Assembly: GCA_003279705.1 (NCBI GenBank)
Contig: QCGZ01000004.1
Span: forward strand, 1-64,000
DNA: 64,000 nt
Reading direction: 5' to 3'
DNA from: OCS116 cluster bacterium AG-390-I16
GTDB lineage: Bacteria; Pseudomonadota; Alphaproteobacteria; MED-G09
Shown: one piece after another, positions 9,825 through 21,754 of the stretch
Layout: each line of letters opens with the position of its first letter
Position numbering within the stretch: position 1 is the stretch's first letter
The notes under the pieces: generated by a model
Databases searched by the model: none
Told to the model about the DNA's origin: nothing
Seen by the model: the letters and a program-made list of their open reading frames with translations, nothing else
Made by a program: the position numbers and the translations under genes

Positions 9825-10658
9825 TTATTTATTTAATTTTTGTATAATTGATGGAGGTTTTCCTAAGAAATATTCAACATAATTTTGAATTCTTTTAGTT
9901 TCTTTCTCTATATCATCAACGATAGAGGAAGGTTCAACTGATTTTCCAAATTTTATACTATAATTAAAATTTTTTTTATTAAACAACTCTCTAAATAGGC
10001 CTACATCTTTTAATTCTGTATTAACTATTTCTAAAAAATAAAAAAGAAGAGAATTTGATCCAGTTATATGAAACGGAACAATTGGTGCGTTATATTTCTT
10101 TGAGAGTTTTATTATTGTTGTTAACCAAGGTCTTTCATATAAATATACACCCTTTCTTTTAGAAAGACGTGAGGAGGGGAAAACCAACAAAGCTTTATTT
10201 GCTAAAAGAGCATCCTTAGTTGATTTTAAAATCATACGGCTTTTTTCAGATGATTTATTTTTTTCATTCCAATCAACTGGAATAATTATATCCTGAAACC
10301 CTTTAGCAATTTTAATCATATCTGAGTTAGCGTATAGGGTATAATCAGGTCTATGTTCCTTTAATACATCAAACATTACGATACCATCAGTTAAACCAGT
10401 TGGATGATTACCAGCTAGTATTATTGGCCCACTTTTAGGTACATTATTGATATCTTTAATAAAATGGTCTGACTGAAGAAAATTAGTTAAGTAAGTAAAA
10501 CACTCAAATCCTGACTTTTCAGAAATATCATCAACAATTCTCTTTGCGTCATAATATTTAAAAACCTTAAAGATAGATGGCTTAATAAACGACCACAAAA
10601 TCTTATTTCTCATAAGATTTGGGCACCTTTCTTCCATTATTTCATCAATAGGATGCAT
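9825..10658 (-). CDS. 1-acyl-sn-glycerol-3-phosphate acyltransferase (PlsC-like)
   Basis: GPIILAGNHPTGLTDG (NHxxxxD-like) and VFPSSRLSKRKG, as in PlsC-type acyltransferases. Confidence 0.7.
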   Translation of the reverse strand: MHPIDEIMEERCPNLMRNKILWSFIKPSIFKVFKYYDAKRIVDDISEKSGFECFTYLTNFLQSDHFIKDINNVPKSGPIILAGNHPTGLTDGIVMFDVLKEHRPDYTLYANSDMIKIAKGFQDIIIPVDWNEKNKSSEKSRMILKSTKDALLANKALLVFPSSRLSKRKGVYLYERPWLTTIIKLSKKYNAPIVPFHITGSNSLLFYFLEIVNTELKDVGLFRELFNKKNFNYSIKFGKSVEPSSIVDDIEKETKRIQNYVEYFLGKPPSIIQKLNK

Positions 10659-10682
10659 AAAATTGTCTATCCTTAATTTTAA

Positions 10683-12230
10683 TTAATTAGGATTATTTTT
10701 TTCTCTCTTTATAATTAATCTATTTAAAGCTGCAATATAAGCTCTTGCAGAAGCGACGAGTGTATCCGTATCAGCTCCTCTACCTACAACTGTTTTACCA
10801 TCCTCATGTAAACGAACACTAACCTCAGCTTGCGCGTCAGTTCCTTGAGTTACAGCATGAACTTGATATAGCTGAAGGTTAGCATTATGAGGAAAAAGAT
10901 TTTTAATTGCATTAAATATAGCATCAACTGGACCAGAACCTTCTGATACGCTTGATATCTCTTTATTATCTATTTCAATTGATAAATCTGCAATTTGCGG
11001 TCCAAAAGTGCCAGCCTCAATTTTAAGTGAAATTAATTTTATATGATCCAAACTCGTAGAAAACTCATCATCAATAATTGCTATGATATCGTCATCAAAA
11101 ATTTCCTTCTTTTTATCTGCTAAATCTTTAAATCTATAAAATGCATCATTTAATTGATTGTCAGCAAGTTCATACCCAAGTTCAAATGCTTTTTCTTTAA
11201 AAGCATGGCGACCAGAATGCTTACCCATAACAAGAGTTGATTCACTTAAGCCAATACTCTCAGGGGTCATAATTTCATATGTTTCATTATTTTTAAGCAT
11301 ACCATCCTGATGAATTCCGGATTCATGTGCAAAAGCATTCTTTCCAACAATAGCTTTATTATATTGAACAGGAAACGAGGTTACTGATGAAACTAACCTA
11401 GAAGCCCTTGTAAAAAGAGTAGTATCAACTTTAGACTCATAATTTAATATATCTTTTCTTACTTTCATTGACATAACCAATTCTTCAAGAGCAGCATTGC
11501 CTGCGCGCTCTCCAATTCCATTCATAGTACATTCAATTTGTCTTGCTCCCGCCCTTACACCAGATAAAGAATTAGCAACTGCTAAACCAAGGTCATTATG
11601 ACAATGAGTTGAAAATGTAACTTTATCAGCTGAGGGTACATTATTAATTAATGAATCAATAATTTCAAAATATTCCTCGGGAGTTGTGTAACCAACTGTA
11701 TCGGGAATATTTATAGTTGAGGCTCCTGATGAAATAGCAGTCTCGACACATTTAAAAAGAAAATCTCTATCCGTTCTAGTTGCATCCTCAGCTGACCACT
11801 GTACATCCTCTACTAGATTTCTAGCTCTTGAAACTGAACGTTGAATGGCATCAATAACCTGATCCTCATCCATTTGTAGTTTAAATTTCATGTGTATTGG
11901 ACTTGTTGCTATAAATGTATGAATACGAGGGTTAACAGCATGTTTTACTGCTGCTCCTGCTCTATCAACATCTTTATCTCCAGCCCTAGCTAAACCGCAA
12001 ACTTGAACGTTTTTAACAACTTTAGAAACCTCTGACACAGACTCAAAGTCACCCTCAGAAGCAATAGGAAAACCAGCCTCAATAATATCAATGCCCATAG
12101 TATCAAAAATTTCAGCTATTTGAATTTTTTCACTCAATGACATTGAAGCCCCAGGAGATTGCTCTCCATCCCTAAGGGTCGTATCGAAAATTTTAATATA
12201 ATTACTTGTTTTGATCATTTTTATCTCCAA
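10683..12230 (-). CDS. leuA: 2-isopropylmalate synthase
   Basis: [36 protein letters not shown]-terminal LeuA allosteric domain. Confidence 0.97.
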   Translation of the reverse strand: MEIKMIKTSNYIKIFDTTLRDGEQSPGASMSLSEKIQIAEIFDTMGIDIIEAGFPIASEGDFESVSEVSKVVKNVQVCGLARAGDKDVDRAGAAVKHAVNPRIHTFIATSPIHMKFKLQMDEDQVIDAIQRSVSRARNLVEDVQWSAEDATRTDRDFLFKCVETAISSGASTINIPDTVGYTTPEEYFEIIDSLINNVPSADKVTFSTHCHNDLGLAVANSLSGVRAGARQIECTMNGIGERAGNAALEELVMSMKVRKDILNYESKVDTTLFTRASRLVSSVTSFPVQYNKAIVGKNAFAHESGIHQDGMLKNNETYEIMTPESIGLSESTLVMGKHSGRHAFKEKAFELGYELADNQLNDAFYRFKDLADKKKEIFDDDIIAIIDDEFSTSLDHIKLISLKIEAGTFGPQIADLSIEIDNKEISSVSEGSGPVDAIFNAIKNLFPHNANLQLYQVHAVTQGTDAQAEVSVRLHEDGKTVVGRGADTDTLVASARAYIAALNRLIIKREKNNPN

Positions 12231-12283
12231 AAAAATTTATTTTTGGCTTTTTTAAATTATCCCCTAAGACATCTCGCCAAAAG
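12225..12283 (-). terminator. Candidate attenuator terminator of the leuA leader
   Basis: Gene strand: TTTTGGC ... GCCAAAA, followed by ATAAATTTTTTT, just upstream of the leuA start. Confidence 0.5.
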
Positions 12284-12290
12284 ATTAGTC

Positions 12291-12398
12291 CTAGAGGCTA
12301 ATAAGCAGAAGAGATAAAAGAACTGAAGACAATAGGATAGTCTGAAGCAAGATTGTGCTGCTATTCAAAAACAATTTATGTTGACTATCGATGTTCAT
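12291..12398 (-). CDS. Leu-rich leader peptide (leuA attenuation)
   Basis: Minus-strand ORF MNIDSQHKLFLNSSTILLQTILLSSVLLSLLLISL* (35 aa, 12 Leu) in the ilvC-leuA gap, followed by terminator-like inverted repeats. Confidence 0.75.
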   Translation of the reverse strand: MNIDSQHKLFLNSSTILLQTILLSSVLLSLLLISL

Positions 12399-12441
12399 AA
12401 ATAAGCTAATGCCTTAAATTTTTGATTGGATCAAGTAAAAA

Positions 12442-13464
<1,023 letters not shown>

Positions 13465-13487
13465 TTATAATCTCCGTATAATGAATT

Positions 13488-14003
13488 TTAATTTTTTGAA
13501 CCACGAGCAATTGCAGCTAAACCAGTTCTTGATATATCGTTCAACCCTAATGGACGCAAAAGGTCAATAAATGAATTAATTTTATCCATTGCTCCTGTCA
13601 ATTCAAAAACAAATGATTTATCAGTTGTATCAACAATTTTTGCTCTATAAATTTCTACCAACCTTAAAATTTCTTCTTTATTTTGATTAGTATATAATAC
13701 TTTTATTAATGCCATTTCTCTCTCTACTGAAGGTCCTTCTATAGTAAGATCTGTTACTTTATGAACTGGAACAAGTCTTTCCAAATGGTTCTTTATTTGA
13801 TCAATTGTTTTTGGACTTCCTTTTGAAACAATTGTAATTCTTGAAGTATGAGAGTCTTTATCCACTTCAGCAACAGTTAGACTTTCAATGTTATATCCCC
13901 TTCCTGAAAAAAGGCCAATTACCCTTGCTAATACACCAGCCTCATTATCTACAAGCAAAGAAAAGGTATGAGTTTCTTGAATATCTTCTTTAATTGTAAT
14001 CAT
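13488..14003 (-). CDS. ilvN: Acetolactate synthase small subunit
   Basis: ACT domain: HTFSLLVDNEAGVLARVIGLFSGRGYNIESLTV. Confidence 0.97.
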   Translation of the reverse strand: MITIKEDIQETHTFSLLVDNEAGVLARVIGLFSGRGYNIESLTVAEVDKDSHTSRITIVSKGSPKTIDQIKNHLERLVPVHKVTDLTIEGPSVEREMALIKVLYTNQNKEEILRLVEIYRAKIVDTTDKSFVFELTGAMDKINSFIDLLRPLGLNDISRTGLAAIARGSKN

Positions 14004-15745
14004 ATCAAAACCTTTCCTTCATCACCAACTTCTATTGATATACCCTCATCATTCAAAAGCATCTCATTATGCCCAGCGCCAGAAGGAATCATTGGGTAAC
14101 AATTTTCATCTTTATCAACTACACAATCAAAAATCACAGGTAAATCAGTATCAAGCATTTCTATAATCTTATCATCTAGTTCTTTAGGGTTTTGAGCTCG
14201 AATCCCATGGGCGCCATAGGCTTCAGCTAATTTTACAAAATCGGGAAGAGAGTCTGTATAAGAGTGAGAATATCTTCCGCCATGAAGCAGCTCTTGCCAT
14301 TGTCTAACCATGCCCATGTATTGATTATTTAGAATGAATATTTTAACCGGTAATTTATGCTGAACAGCTGTTGATAATTCTTGCATGTTCATTAAAATTG
14401 ATGCTTCTCCAGCAATATCAATAACAGTTGATTTTGGGAAAGCAACTTGAGTACCTATTGCAGCAGGAAGTCCATACCCCATTGTACCCAATCCCCCAGA
14501 TGTCATCCATCTATTAGGCTCATTAAAATGATAATGTTGAGCAGCCCACATTTGATGTTGACCAACCTCAGTACTAATAAAAGTATCCTTATCTTTTGTT
14601 AATTCATATAATCGCTCAATAGCATATTGAGGTTTAATTGTTTTTTCAGATTTTATATAATTCAGAGATTTAATATCTCTCCAATTATTTATTTGATCCC
14701 ACCATTTTGAGGTATCAGATTTATAACCTTTTGATCTCCACAAAATAAGCATATTTTCTAATACATGCGCACAATCACCTATTACAGAAACATCAACATC
14801 AATGGTCTTGTTAATTGAAGTAGGATCAATATCAACATGTATTTTTTTTGAATTTGGAGAGAACGCATCTAAGCGACCAGTAACTCTGTCATCAAATCTT
14901 GCGCCAATGTTAATGATTAAATCACTATCGTGCATAGTCATATTTGCCTCATATGTCCCATGCATGCCCAGCATACCAAGCCATTGATCATTGTTAGCAG
15001 GAAAAGCACCTAAACCCATTAATGTAGATGTAATAGGAAAACCAGTTAAATTAACAAATTCTTTTAAAAGATGGCTGGCCTCAGGTCCAGAGTTTATAAC
15101 TCCACCACCAGTATAAAAAACAGGTTTCTTTGCTTTCGACATTAATTCTACAGCCTGTTCAATTTCAAAAATTTCTGGTTTTACCTTTGGCTTATAACTT
15201 GAATGCTCAACTTCAGACATAGAACAATATTCTGCATCAGCAAATTGAACATCTTTAGGAATATCAATAAGAACAGGTCCAGGCCTTCCAGTAGTAGCCA
15301 CCAGGAATGCTAAATGAATTGTTTTCGCCAAATCCTCAGGTCTTTTCACCAACCAATTATGTTTGGTACAAGGCCTTGTAATACCTACTGTATCACATTC
15401 TTGGAAAGCATCTGTTCCGATTAAATGACTTGGAACCTGACCAGAAATACAAACTAACGGAATAGAGTCCATTAAGGCATCAGTTAGACCGGTAACAGCA
15501 TTTGTAGCACCTGGACCAGAAGTAACAAGAACAACACCTGGTTTACCAGAAGACCTTGCATACCCCTCAGCTGCATGAACTGCGCCTTGTTCATGACGAA
15601 CTAAAACATGAGCAGGAGCTTTATTACTTTTAAATAATTCATCATACAAAGGTAAAACTGCGCCTCCAGGATAACCAAAAATATGATCTACACCCTGTTC
15701 GTTTAAAGCTTTTACTATTACCTCTGCACCAGTCATTTTAGTCAT
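14000..15745 (-). CDS. ilvB: Acetolactate synthase large subunit
   Basis: ThDP enzyme: GADVIVKALNEQGVDHIFGYPGGAVLP-type N-terminus, RHEQGAVHAAEGYARSSGKPGV. Confidence 0.97.
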   Translation of the reverse strand: MTKMTGAEVIVKALNEQGVDHIFGYPGGAVLPLYDELFKSNKAPAHVLVRHEQGAVHAAEGYARSSGKPGVVLVTSGPGATNAVTGLTDALMDSIPLVCISGQVPSHLIGTDAFQECDTVGITRPCTKHNWLVKRPEDLAKTIHLAFLVATTGRPGPVLIDIPKDVQFADAEYCSMSEVEHSSYKPKVKPEIFEIEQAVELMSKAKKPVFYTGGGVINSGPEASHLLKEFVNLTGFPITSTLMGLGAFPANNDQWLGMLGMHGTYEANMTMHDSDLIINIGARFDDRVTGRLDAFSPNSKKIHVDIDPTSINKTIDVDVSVIGDCAHVLENMLILWRSKGYKSDTSKWWDQINNWRDIKSLNYIKSEKTIKPQYAIERLYELTKDKDTFISTEVGQHQMWAAQHYHFNEPNRWMTSGGLGTMGYGLPAAIGTQVAFPKSTVIDIAGEASILMNMQELSTAVQHKLPVKIFILNNQYMGMVRQWQELLHGGRYSHSYTDSLPDFVKLAEAYGAHGIRAQNPKELDDKIIEMLDTDLPVIFDCVVDKDENCYPMIPSGAGHNEMLLNDEGISIEVGDEGKVLI

Positions 15746-15825
15746 TTATAAATTCCTTAAATTACTTTTTTATCAATCAATCTTGCAGGAAATTAATAAA
15801 TATAGCAATAAAGGTCAATATTATT

Positions 15826-16740
15826 TTATAATTTTTTTATAATTTCGTTTATAATTTTATTTGAATATTGCGTATTTATGCTATTCCACGAAATCATCTG
15901 ATTATTTATCCAAGTTATTTGCCTTTTTGCGTACTGATGAGTTTTAAACTTTATTAACTCTAAAACTCTATCAATAGTGATATCATTATTTAAAAATGAG
16001 ATAATTTCATCTACACCTATCGCCCTCATTATTGGAGAATTTTCAGAATAATTCTTATTTAATAAGTGCATCACTTCTTCAACTACACCATTTTCAAACA
16101 TATAATCGACTCTTAAATCGCAATTTTTGTAAATCCACTCTCTATCAGCATCTATTTTAAAATTTATGGTTTTATAATTTATTATTTTTTCCCTCTTCAT
16201 AAGCCAAAAGTCTGAAATTTTTTTATTAGTACCTTCATAAACCTCTAATGCTCTCATTATTCTTTGCTTGTCATTAGAGTTGATTTTTTCTGACGCCTTA
16301 GGATCAATGAAAGCTAATCTTTTTTGTAATTCCTCAAGACCATTTTTTTCTAATTCATTCTCGATATTTAACCTTATTGATTTATCTATGTCTGGTATAG
16401 GTGATAATCCATCAGTAATTGCTTTAAAATAAAACCCTGTACCACCAACAACTATTGGTACTTTTTTTCTTTTAATTACATCTTTTAGGATTTCATTTAT
16501 TTCATTAATCCATTTTCCAACTGACCAGTTAATATCTCCATCTAAAAAACCATAACAGTGATGTTTAATTTTTTCTTTTTCGATGTCAGGTCTGGCTGTT
16601 AAAATAAATAAATCTCGATAAAGCTGAATTGAATCGGCATTTACTATTTCACCATTAATTTTTTCTGCTAATTTGGAAGCTAAAGAAGATTTTCCTGTAG
16701 CAGTTGGGCCAGATAGTAAAACTATTTTTTCATTCATCAT
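15826..16740 (-). CDS. miaA: tRNA dimethylallyltransferase
   Basis: LLSGPTATGKSSLA, NADSIQLYRDL, VVGGTGFYFKA. Confidence 0.96.
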   Translation of the reverse strand: MMNEKIVLLSGPTATGKSSLASKLAEKINGEIVNADSIQLYRDLFILTARPDIEKEKIKHHCYGFLDGDINWSVGKWINEINEILKDVIKRKKVPIVVGGTGFYFKAITDGLSPIPDIDKSIRLNIENELEKNGLEELQKRLAFIDPKASEKINSNDKQRIMRALEVYEGTNKKISDFWLMKREKIINYKTINFKIDADREWIYKNCDLRVDYMFENGVVEEVMHLLNKNYSENSPIMRAIGVDEIISFLNNDITIDRVLELIKFKTHQYAKRQITWINNQMISWNSINTQYSNKIINEIIKKL

Positions 16741-16849
16741 TTATACTTTTTAGTCTTAAATTTAGTTAATAAATAATTTAAATTATTTTCAAACATTATT
16801 AGATATATGTGTTAATTAAAATTAATTAATTTTCTTAAACGGTAAAATC

Positions 16850-18091
16850 ATGAAACTAATAAAATCATTTAAAGCCTTAAGACCAAAAAAGGGTAAAGAA
16901 AATGATGTGATAGCCCCTCCTTATGATGTACTAAATTCGGCAGAAGCAAGAGAAATGGCTAAAAACAAACCATTTAGCTTTCTACATGTGTCAAAGCCTG
17001 AAATAGATTTAGATCATAAAATTGAATTTAGTAATCCTAAAGTTTATGAAAAAGGTGCAGAAAATCTTAATAACTTAATAAAAAATAAAGTTTTGATTCA
17101 GGATGATGAAGATTGCTTGTATATTTATGAAATAAAATTAAATGAAATATCACAGACTGGTGTAGGTTGCATAGCCTCTGTAGAGGCATATCAAAAAAAT
17201 ATTATAAAAAAACATGAATACACCAAACCGGAGAAAGAAGATGACAGGGTGGAAAATATTACCAAACTTAAAGCACAGACCGGCCCTGTTCTTTTAGCAT
17301 ATAAAAATACCGATAAAATTTCTGAAGCAATAAATAAAGCTAAGGTTCAAAAGCCAGTATATAATGTTTTTGCTCATGATGGATCAAATCATAAAATATG
17401 GGTCGTCAATAATAAGGATCAAATTGAAAAAATGCTCAGTGAAATTAACTCTATGGAGTCCCTCTTTATTGCTGATGGACACCATAGATCAGCTGCAGCT
17501 GCTAGAGTAAAAGAAAAATTTTCAAAAAAAAATCTAAACCATGATGGTAATGAAAACTATAATTATTTTCTTGCAGTTGCTTTTCCACACTCAGAAATGA
17601 CAATTCTTGATTATAATAGAATAATTAAAGGATTAAACGGGCAATCAATTAATTCTCTTATATCCAATATAGAAAAAAATTATTTTGTAAAAAAACACAG
17701 TGAAGAATTTAAACCAGTAACCAAAAATACTTTTGGTATGTACATAGATAAAAATTGGTATGAATTAAATGCCATTAAAGAAAATATAAATTTAACCGAC
17801 CCTGTAAAGTCACTTGATGTATCTATATTACACGATACAATTATTGAACCTTTGCTTGGCATTTATGATGAAAGAACTGACCCAAGAATAGATTTTGTTG
17901 GAGGCGCAAGAGGTCTTAAAGAACTTGAAAATAGAGTTAATAATGACAACTTTGATATTGCATTTGCTCTTTTTCCTACCCCTATTGAGGCGCTTATCGA
18001 TGTAGCAGAGGCCAACAAAGTTATGCCTCCTAAGTCAACATGGTTTGAGCCAAAGTTGCTTGATGGATTGTTGTCTCACCTTATAAATTAA
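16850..18091 (+). CDS. DUF1015 family protein
   Basis: N-terminal KALRPKKGKENDVIAPPYDVL and IADGHHRSAAA signature. Confidence 0.88.
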   Translation: MKLIKSFKALRPKKGKENDVIAPPYDVLNSAEAREMAKNKPFSFLHVSKPEIDLDHKIEFSNPKVYEKGAENLNNLIKNKVLIQDDEDCLYIYEIKLNEISQTGVGCIASVEAYQKNIIKKHEYTKPEKEDDRVENITKLKAQTGPVLLAYKNTDKISEAINKAKVQKPVYNVFAHDGSNHKIWVVNNKDQIEKMLSEINSMESLFIADGHHRSAAAARVKEKFSKKNLNHDGNENYNYFLAVAFPHSEMTILDYNRIIKGLNGQSINSLISNIEKNYFVKKHSEEFKPVTKNTFGMYIDKNWYELNAIKENINLTDPVKSLDVSILHDTIIEPLLGIYDERTDPRIDFVGGARGLKELENRVNNDNFDIAFALFPTPIEALIDVAEANKVMPPKSTWFEPKLLDGLLSHLIN

Positions 18092-18095
18092 GTAA

Positions 18096-19568
18096 TTATT
18101 TCTGATTAAAAGATAAAGAAACTAAAGAAACTAATCTCAACTCAGGTCTCCAAACTCTTAATAGAATTCTTTCATCACCTTCTTTTTGACGTTCTTTTAG
18201 TAAATTATAAACTTGTTCAGAACTTTGTGCTTTTACAGTTGATTGAAGAGTAACATTCCCTGATATCCTTTGATGAGTTAAGCTAATAATTACACTTCCA
18301 CTTGTAATTTTTTTTGAAAAAGCCTCTGATTCCTCATCAACAGTAATAACTGCAACACCTTTAATAGATGACGGGATCTGATTTTCCCTGCGGAAATTTT
18401 CTGTGAGATCGCCAAGACCAAGTCCTAAAATTTTATCGATATTATTTGAATCTTCCTCGTTTACTTTATTCTCATTACCTTCAAGTCTTCCAATTTTTAC
18501 TTTAAGCTCAACCTCTTTACCAAAACGAATAAGTTTAATTTTTATTTTTTTTCCAATATCAGTATTGGCTACTTTTGTAGTAAGATCTCTCATATCGTTA
18601 ATTTCTTCTTTATTGAAACCAATTATAACATCACCCTCTTCAATTCCTGCTTTATCAGCAGGTCCATCTTTTACAACTTGCTGAACTAAAGCTCCTTTTG
18701 CTTCATCCAAATCCATATCTTTAGCAAGTTCCTCGGTTACATTTTGTATCATAACCCCAAGCCAACCTCTTCTTGTTTCGCCATATTTTTTAAGTTGGTC
18801 AATAACTGGCTTTACTAAATCAGATGGTATTGAAAAGCCTATTCCAACTGATCCGCCAGTTTGTGAGTAAATCATTGTATTTACCCCAATAACCTCACCA
18901 TCCATATTAAAAAGTGGTCCGCCAGAGTTACCTTTATTTATAGGAGCATCAGTTTGAATAAAGTGATCATAAGGACCAGACCCTATATTTCTGCCTAAAG
19001 CAGAAATAATACCCGCAGTGACCGTGCCTCCTAAACCAAAAGGATTTCCGATAGCAACAACCCATTCACCAACTTTAGAATTTTCACTATCTCCAAAACT
19101 TACATAAGGAAGATCTTCCTCAGAATTAATTTTTAATAACGCAAGATCCATGCGTGGATCTAGTCCAATTACTTCAGCATCATAAACCTCGTCATTGCTT
19201 AGGGTGATTTTTATTGTTTCAGCCTCTTCGACAACATGGTTGTTAGTTACAATAAATCCATCATCTGAAATAATAAAACCTGAACCAGCTGTTCTTTGAG
19301 GCATTCTTTTCTGAGGTTGATTTCTAAAAAAATCTCTGAATCTTTCATCGTTAAAAAAATCAAAAGGAGATCCTGGTGGACTTTGACGCATTTGTCCTGA
19401 TTGATTTTCTTTCTCTTTTTGCTTCCTAACTACTGATACATTTACAACAGAGGATGAATACTCTTCTGCAAGAGAAGTAAAATCTGGTAAAGATGAATTT
19501 GCAATAGGATTTAAGAAAATCACAAAAAGAAAAGATATTGCTATATATTTTAAAGTTAATTTTATCAT
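18096..19568 (-). CDS. degP: DegP/HtrA-type periplasmic serine protease with PDZ domains
   Basis: GSGFIISDDGFIVTNNHVV, DLALLKI, GNSGGPLFN; follows hflK-hflC. Confidence 0.94.
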   Translation of the reverse strand: MIKLTLKYIAISFLFVIFLNPIANSSLPDFTSLAEEYSSSVVNVSVVRKQKEKENQSGQMRQSPPGSPFDFFNDERFRDFFRNQPQKRMPQRTAGSGFIISDDGFIVTNNHVVEEAETIKITLSNDEVYDAEVIGLDPRMDLALLKINSEEDLPYVSFGDSENSKVGEWVVAIGNPFGLGGTVTAGIISALGRNIGSGPYDHFIQTDAPINKGNSGGPLFNMDGEVIGVNTMIYSQTGGSVGIGFSIPSDLVKPVIDQLKKYGETRRGWLGVMIQNVTEELAKDMDLDEAKGALVQQVVKDGPADKAGIEEGDVIIGFNKEEINDMRDLTTKVANTDIGKKIKIKLIRFGKEVELKVKIGRLEGNENKVNEEDSNNIDKILGLGLGDLTENFRRENQIPSSIKGVAVITVDEESEAFSKKITSGSVIISLTHQRISGNVTLQSTVKAQSSEQVYNLLKERQKEGDERILLRVWRPELRLVSLVSLSFNQK

Positions 19569-19580
19569 TGAGTATGACTA

Positions 19581-20561
19581 TTATTCTGAGGCTAAGTCAG
19601 GGCATAAGGCATCCCTAAGCCTGCTATTATTATTGATTAAGTTGATTAATTTTTTACTTTCATCACTTAATTTATCAGTAGAATTTGTAACGATAGATGA
19701 AGAGTTTGGATTGTTTAGAAACTTAAAAAACTCGCTATCTGGTGATAAAACAATTGTAGTTTCATCATCTAATGAGTTTTCATAAGACATCATTGATCTG
19801 TAAAATGCAAAAAAGTCTTTATCAAGTCCATAAGCTGATGCAAATATTCTATTCCTACAAGCATCACCAATACCTCTATTAATTTCGGCATCACGAGTAG
19901 CCTCTGATAATAAAACAGTTACAGTTTTTTCAGCTTCCGCTCTAATTCCTCTGGAGATTTCTTGACCCTTACCTCTAAATTCTGCTGCTTCCTGTTGTCT
20001 CTCAGTCTGCATTCTTCTATAAATTGCTTGGCTATTTGCGTCAGGTAAATCAGCTCTTTTAATTTTAACATCTACAATATTAATACCTAAATTAAGGGCT
20101 TGTTCATTTGCTCTTTCAGTTATCTTCTTCATAAGATCATCTCTATTGTCTCTTACAACTGTAACAAATTCCTCTGCACCTAAAATAGATCTCAAGCTTG
20201 AAGATACAATAGCCTGCAATCTTGAACGAGCTATTCTTTCATCCCTTACGCTAATATAAAATTGAAGAGGGTCTGAAATTCTCCATCTTGTAAAAGAGTC
20301 AACAACAAGTCTTTTTTGATCTGCTGCAATTACTTCTTCAGCTGGAGAGTCTAAGGCTAAAATTCTTTTATCCAAATATTGAACTTGTTGGATGAATGGC
20401 ATTTTAATTTTTAGTCCAGGCTCAGTTACGGGAGCACCAACTGGTCTTCCAAACTGAAGAACGATTGCTTGACGAGTTTCATGAACAGAAAAAAAGGTAT
20501 TAAAAATTAATAATACAAAGATACCAAGAAAAACTATTGAAGCAGTCTGTTTAACACTCAT
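19581..20561 (-). CDS. hflC: HflC (SPFH/prohibitin domain, FtsH modulator)
   Basis: ETRQAIVLQFGRPV..., RRMQTERQQEAAEFRGKGQE; adjacent to hflK. Confidence 0.95.
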   Translation of the reverse strand: MSVKQTASIVFLGIFVLLIFNTFFSVHETRQAIVLQFGRPVGAPVTEPGLKIKMPFIQQVQYLDKRILALDSPAEEVIAADQKRLVVDSFTRWRISDPLQFYISVRDERIARSRLQAIVSSSLRSILGAEEFVTVVRDNRDDLMKKITERANEQALNLGINIVDVKIKRADLPDANSQAIYRRMQTERQQEAAEFRGKGQEISRGIRAEAEKTVTVLLSEATRDAEINRGIGDACRNRIFASAYGLDKDFFAFYRSMMSYENSLDDETTIVLSPDSEFFKFLNNPNSSSIVTNSTDKLSDESKKLINLINNNSRLRDALCPDLASE

Positions 20562-21658
20562 TATCTTTTACCTTTCTTATTTATTTCATTTAAAGGTAGG
20601 TAAGGAACTACTCCTTGGCCTCCAACTGAGTCACTATCAACAATAATTTTATTCATACTTCCAAAAACCTTTTCCATTGTCTCTAAAAACATTCTTTGTC
20701 TTGTAACATCTTTAGCCTGTATATATTCAGAGTAAATTGATACAAATCTAGTAGCCTGACCTTCGGCTTCAGCTACAGTTTGTGATTGATAAGCTTCTGA
20801 CTCCCTAAGAATTTTTGAAGCCTCACCTTGTGCTTCTGGAACAATTTTATTCGAATATGCATTTGCTTCATTTCTAGCTCGCTCTTGGTCAGCTCTTGCA
20901 GCCTGAACATCCCTAAATGCATCAATAACTGCAGAAGGTGGGTCAACTTTTTGCATCTTTACTTCTCTGATCTCAATACCAGAACCATAAGAATCTAAAG
21001 TGGATTGCATAAGAGACCTAACATCATTTTCAGTTCTTTGACGGGCCCCTGTTAAAATCGGTTGAATATCAGAATTACCTACAATTTCTCTCATAGCGCT
21101 CTCAGAAACTGCCTTTATTGTTCTCTCAGGGTATTGAATTTTGAATAAAAATGAACTTGCGTCTTTGATAACCCAAAAAACAGAAAAATCTATATCAACT
21201 ATATTTTCATCACCAGTAAGCATTAGACTTTCCTCTGGGACATCTCTTAAAGATCTTGATGGATTTGAAAAGCCAGATCCAGATGGACCTCTCATTCCTA
21301 TATCAATTCTATTAACAGTTGTAACTTTCGGTGTAAGTGCGGTCTCAATTGGAAAAGGAAGATGATAATGTAGCCCAGGTCCTGTTTGACTTGTAAATTT
21401 ACCAAACCTAAGAACAACGCCTTGCTCATCAGCATTAACTCTGTAAATACCACTTAAAGACCATAGCCCTAATAAAATAAGCAATACGGCTAATAGACCT
21501 TTCCAGCCTTTACCACCACCAGGTAAAAATTTTGAGATAATTTTTTGAAGACCATTGAAAGGATTCTCAAAATCTTGTCGATTATTATTCTGACCCCATG
21601 GATTTTGATTATTACCATTCCAACCATTATTATTCTCATTAATTATTTTTTGTTTCAT
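20561..21658 (-). CDS. hflK: HflK (SPFH domain, FtsH modulator)
   Basis: Asn/Gly-rich N-terminus, NADEQGVVLRFGKFTSQTGPGLHYHLPFPIE. Confidence 0.95.
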   Translation of the reverse strand: MKQKIINENNNGWNGNNQNPWGQNNNRQDFENPFNGLQKIISKFLPGGGKGWKGLLAVLLILLGLWSLSGIYRVNADEQGVVLRFGKFTSQTGPGLHYHLPFPIETALTPKVTTVNRIDIGMRGPSGSGFSNPSRSLRDVPEESLMLTGDENIVDIDFSVFWVIKDASSFLFKIQYPERTIKAVSESAMREIVGNSDIQPILTGARQRTENDVRSLMQSTLDSYGSGIEIREVKMQKVDPPSAVIDAFRDVQAARADQERARNEANAYSNKIVPEAQGEASKILRESEAYQSQTVAEAEGQATRFVSIYSEYIQAKDVTRQRMFLETMEKVFGSMNKIIVDSDSVGGQGVVPYLPLNEINKKGKR

Positions 21659-21754
21659 TTTTAAACTTTCTATTTACTCAATATGTCCTTATATGACATC
21701 TTGAGCCATGGAGTAAATCAAATTCAACAACATTAACGAAATTTAATTATTTAG

